Of a DNA stretch of 6,730 bases, positions 5,276 to 6,730 are shown in pieces; position 1 is the first letter of the stretch, and every line of letters starts with the position of its first letter. The position numbers were made by a program, and so were the translations under genes. Source of the stretch: Eubacteriales Family XIII. Incertae Sedis bacterium (GTDB taxonomy: Bacteria; Bacillota; Clostridia; Peptostreptococcales; Anaerovoracaceae); NCBI GenBank assembly GCA_031263875.1, contig JAISEX010000143.1:1-6730 (forward strand), in the 5' to 3' direction. The notes below the pieces were generated by a model. The model made no database searches. It saw only the letters and a program-made list of their open reading frames with translations, and was not told the DNA's origin.

Positions 5276-5290
5276 TGGGGCGGAGCCCCA
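5276..5290. repeat. Short GC hairpin upstream of ispG
   Basis: TGGGGC-GGA-GCCCCA is a perfect 6-base-pair stem with a 3-base loop. It and its flanks (AAGCCCGG before, TGCGCCCA after) match the base of the inverted repeat at 153-224 upstream of uppS. No T-run follows, so it is not a convincing terminator. Confidence 0.7.
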
Positions 5291-5323
5291 TGCGCCCAAA
5301 CTAAATGCGAGGCAATGATTTTA

Positions 5324-5344
5324 ATGGAACTATATGGAAAATAA
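5324..5344 (+). promoter_or_regulatory. MELYGK mini-ORF and start-like repeat copy 4 at the ispG start
   Basis: ATGGAACTATATGG matches the first 14 bases of the three repeats before dxr except at the variable seventh base. It reads MELYGK and stops at TAA 5342-5344, overlapping the ispG ATG (5334), which lies within the repeat itself. GAGG (5309-5312) is 11 bases from ATG 5324 but 21 from ATG 5334, so ribosomes might load on the mini-ORF (or on ATG 5315, same frame) and reinitiate at ispG. Translation is inferred, not shown. Confidence 0.35.
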
Positions 5345-6494
5345 TAACGACAACAAAACATTAGAAGAGCGGAAATCTCCCGTAACTTTACGCGGTGAAC
5401 ACGGTAACACGCGGCCGGTGCGGTGCGGGAACGTGACCATCGGCGGCGGCTCGCGCATTAGCGTCCAGTCGATGACGAATACGGATACGCGCGACGTATG
5501 CGCGACGGCGCGGCAGATAACGGAGCTCGCGCGGGCGGGCTGCGATATCGTGCGGTGCGCGGCGCCCGACGCGGAGGCGGCGCGTGCGCTCGGCGAAATC
5601 AAAAATCGGCTCGCAGGCGATGGGATTTACGTGCCGGTAGTCGCGGACATACATTTTGATTACCGGCTGGCGCTTCTCGCGATCGAAAACGGCGCGGATA
5701 AAATTCGCATAAATCCCGGCAATATCGGCGATAGGGCAAAGCTGCGCGAAATCGCGGACGCGGCGCGCGCGGCGGGCATTCCCCTGCGCATCGGCGTCAA
5801 CAGCGGCTCGATAGAGAAGGGCATACTCGCGCGTCTTGGGCGCGGGGCCGAAGCTCTCGCGCGGAGCGCGCTGGCGGATATCGAGATTTTCGAGAGTTTC
5901 GGTTTTCGCGATTTGATCGTTTCCGTCAAATCCTCCGACGTGCGTGAAAATTACGAGGCGGCGCGGCTGATCGCGGCCGAAACCGACTGCCCCCAGCATA
6001 TCGGCATTACGGAATCGGGAGCGGGTGGACGGGCGCTGGCGAAGTCGTCGATCGGCATCGGTTCACTGCTTCTCGCCGGCATCGGTGACACGCTGCGCGT
6101 GTCACTCACGGGCGATCCCGTGCGCGAGGTGCGGGCCGGCCGGGACATTCTCGCGAGCCTCGGCCTTTTGCCCGGAGCCATCGACGTGATATCGTGCCCC
6201 ACCTGCGGCCGGTGCCGCATCGACCTCGAGCGCGTCGCCGCGGAGGTTCGCGCGGGGCTTGCCGAAGCCGAGTCCGCGCGTATGCGCGCCGCCGAAGCGG
6301 GCGTGGATGTCCCGCCGCTGTGCGTCGCCGTGATGGGCTGCGCCGTCAACGGCCCCGGAGAGGCTTCTCACGCGGACGCGGGCGTCGCCTGCGGAGAGGG
6401 CAAGGGCGTCATTTTCGTGAAAGGCGAGATAGAGGGAACCGTGCGCGGGGAGGATATCGCAAGGGTGCTGTGTGGGAAAGCCCAAAAATTTTAA
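5334..6494 (+). CDS. ispG: 4-hydroxy-3-methylbut-2-enyl diphosphate synthase (GcpE)
   Basis: IspG is the [4Fe-4S] enzyme that reductively opens the cyclic diphosphate MEcPP to HMBPP, the penultimate MEP-pathway step; electrons come from flavodoxin or ferredoxin. Seen in order: VQSMTNTDT near residue 44; VADIHFD and KIRINPGN in the TIM barrel; GVNSGS; ITESGAGG; SIGIGSLL; LRVSLTGDP; then the cluster domain with SCPTCGR (C288, C291) and MGCAVNGPGEA (C336, with E343 as the fourth ligand), matching the E. coli C270/C273/C305/E312 pattern. About 13 extra residues lie between the second and third cysteines. The 386-residue length suits the two-domain bacterial form. An in-frame stop at 5322 leaves ATG 5334 as the first start. 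The roughly 20 polar, Asn-rich N-terminal residues resemble the start of this Dxr and are unconserved. No good Shine-Dalgarno sits at this ATG. Confidence 0.96.
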   Translation: MENNNDNKTLEERKSPVTLRGEHGNTRPVRCGNVTIGGGSRISVQSMTNTDTRDVCATARQITELARAGCDIVRCAAPDAEAARALGEIKNRLAGDGIYVPVVADIHFDYRLALLAIENGADKIRINPGNIGDRAKLREIADAARAAGIPLRIGVNSGSIEKGILARLGRGAEALARSALADIEIFESFGFRDLIVSVKSSDVRENYEAARLIAAETDCPQHIGITESGAGGRALAKSSIGIGSLLLAGIGDTLRVSLTGDPVREVRAGRDILASLGLLPGAIDVISCPTCGRCRIDLERVAAEVRAGLAEAESARMRAAEAGVDVPPLCVAVMGCAVNGPGEASHADAGVACGEGKGVIFVKGEIEGTVRGEDIARVLCGKAQKF

Positions 6495-6503
6495 TTTTTC
6501 CTG

Positions 6504-6532
6504 TTTTAATTTCAATAAAATAGAGGTATAAT
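6504..6532 (+). promoter_or_regulatory. Candidate sigma-70-type promoter
   Basis: A perfect TATAAT lies at 6527-6532. The hexamer 17 bases upstream, TTTTAA (6504-6509), matches only 3 of 6 positions of TTGACA. The AT-rich setting makes chance matches more likely. Its position before a good ribosome binding site (GGGGGA 6566-6571) makes it a reasonable promoter for a downstream gene. Confidence 0.4.
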
Positions 6533-6576
6533 AAATTGTTGATAGTTTCACAAACTTATAAACACGGGGGAATAAT

Positions 6577-6651
6577 TTGCATAAAATCATAGTAACTCAA
6601 ACGAGAACCTTCCACATGCTGGGGGGGGGGGGGGGCAAAAAACCAATATAA
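6577..6651 (+). CDS. Start of an unrecognised gene, interrupted at or after a poly-G run
   Basis: GGGGGA (6566-6571) lies 5 bases before TTG 6577, a strong start context. The frame reads MHKIIVTQTRTFHML and then glycines from the poly-G run, ending at TAA 6649-6651. If the G run were 13 or 16 instead of 15, the frame would stay open to the window end. I do not recognise the product; it is too short to assign. polC often follows ispG in Clostridia, but this N-terminus does not look like PolC to me. It may be a real gene start cut by a sequencing or assembly error. Confidence 0.3.
   Translation: MHKIIVTQTRTFHMLGGGGGKKPI
6621..6635. repeat. Homopolymer run of 15 G
   Basis: Fifteen consecutive G lie about 95 bases before the window end. 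The sequence after it has unusual A and T runs unlike the rest of the window. Such runs arise as artefacts in two-colour sequencing and at contig ends; in some bacteria they are genuine phase-variation tracts. The sequence alone does not decide. Confidence 0.9.
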
Positions 6652-6730
6652 CCCACCCGGTAATTACACCAAAAAATTTTTCCGTATTTTATTTCTTTAA
6701 AAAAAATATACATCCAGCACAGCGGCATAA

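Larger units (their letters stand above)
4566..5333. other. 768-base gene-free region of layered repeats between rseP and ispG
   Basis: No frame here looks like a real gene; the open frames on both strands follow the repeats and lack domains. In order it contains: inverted repeat GTGCGCGAA/TTCGCGCAC (4567-4575, 4695-4703); two 60-base direct repeats (4702-4761, 4828-4888); a tract of GCTCGC/TTCGCT-like short repeats (4762-4807); a long stem (4809-4827 with 4911-4926); two 20-base direct repeats (4889-4908, 4928-4947); a dispersed repeat (4948-4983); the three-way-junction element (4992-5268); and a short GC hairpin (5276-5290). No terminator with a T-tract is visible after rseP, so ispG may be read through or have an unseen promoter. 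Confidence 0.75.
6495..6730. other. AT-rich region downstream of ispG up to the window end
   Basis: Base composition changes sharply after ispG. AAAAATT-TT-AATTTTT around 6485-6499 is an A/T-only palindrome overlapping the ispG stop; it is a weak terminator candidate at best. A possible promoter, a ribosome binding site and a short reading frame lie at 6504-6620. A run of 15 G is at 6621-6635, and the 95 bases after it are rich in A and T homopolymers. Confidence 0.6.

Noticed and set aside
5388..5999. A 203-codon minus-strand frame inside ispG
   Set aside because: Arg-rich antisense of the IspG barrel; no start context or recognisable domain.

Overview
The window carries five consecutive plus-strand genes of isoprenoid and envelope biogenesis: uppS, cdsA, dxr, rseP and ispG. 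This order is the classic arrangement in Clostridia and other Bacillota and is also seen in some related phyla such as Synergistota. The coding DNA is GC-rich, the RseP is the short single-PDZ type, and the MEP pathway is present (Dxr and IspG). I infer a high-GC anaerobic Bacillota, probably a gut or metagenomic Clostridia, but the phylum is not proven by this window.

Layout: 1-332 is noncoding and rich in repeats. uppS (333-1058) and cdsA (1065-1982) are 6 bases apart. 1983-2271 is a more AT-rich gap holding three copies of a 19-base repeat that looks like an ATG start region, and a chain of mini-ORFs joined by overlapping stop/start codons. dxr (2272-3567) and rseP (3558-4565) overlap by 10 bases. 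4566-5333 is a gene-free stretch packed with inverted and direct repeats, including a 277-base element predicted to fold as a three-way junction. ispG (5334-6494) follows. 6495-6730 is an AT-rich tail with a possible promoter, a strong ribosome binding site, the start of an unrecognised reading frame, and a run of 15 G that may be a phase-variable tract or a sequencing or assembly artefact near a contig end.

How the genes work together: Dxr makes MEP, and IspG makes HMBPP late in the same pathway. UppS condenses the resulting C5 units into undecaprenyl diphosphate, the lipid carrier for peptidoglycan and wall polymers. CdsA makes CDP-diacylglycerol for phospholipids. RseP is the site-2 intramembrane protease that controls envelope-stress signalling. 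The set couples lipid-carrier supply, phospholipid supply and envelope surveillance.

The most interesting signals are noncoding. (1) The element at 4992-5268 has 27-base terminal inverted repeats. The leader of uppS carries what looks like the same flanking sequence without the insert, so one window shows both an occupied and an empty-like site. (2) A short ATGGAANTATATGG repeat, readable as MEIYGI-type mini-ORFs, lies directly before dxr and ispG and overlaps their start codons; a weaker look-alike overlaps the uppS start. All structure and repeat calls were made by eye, without folding or database searches.
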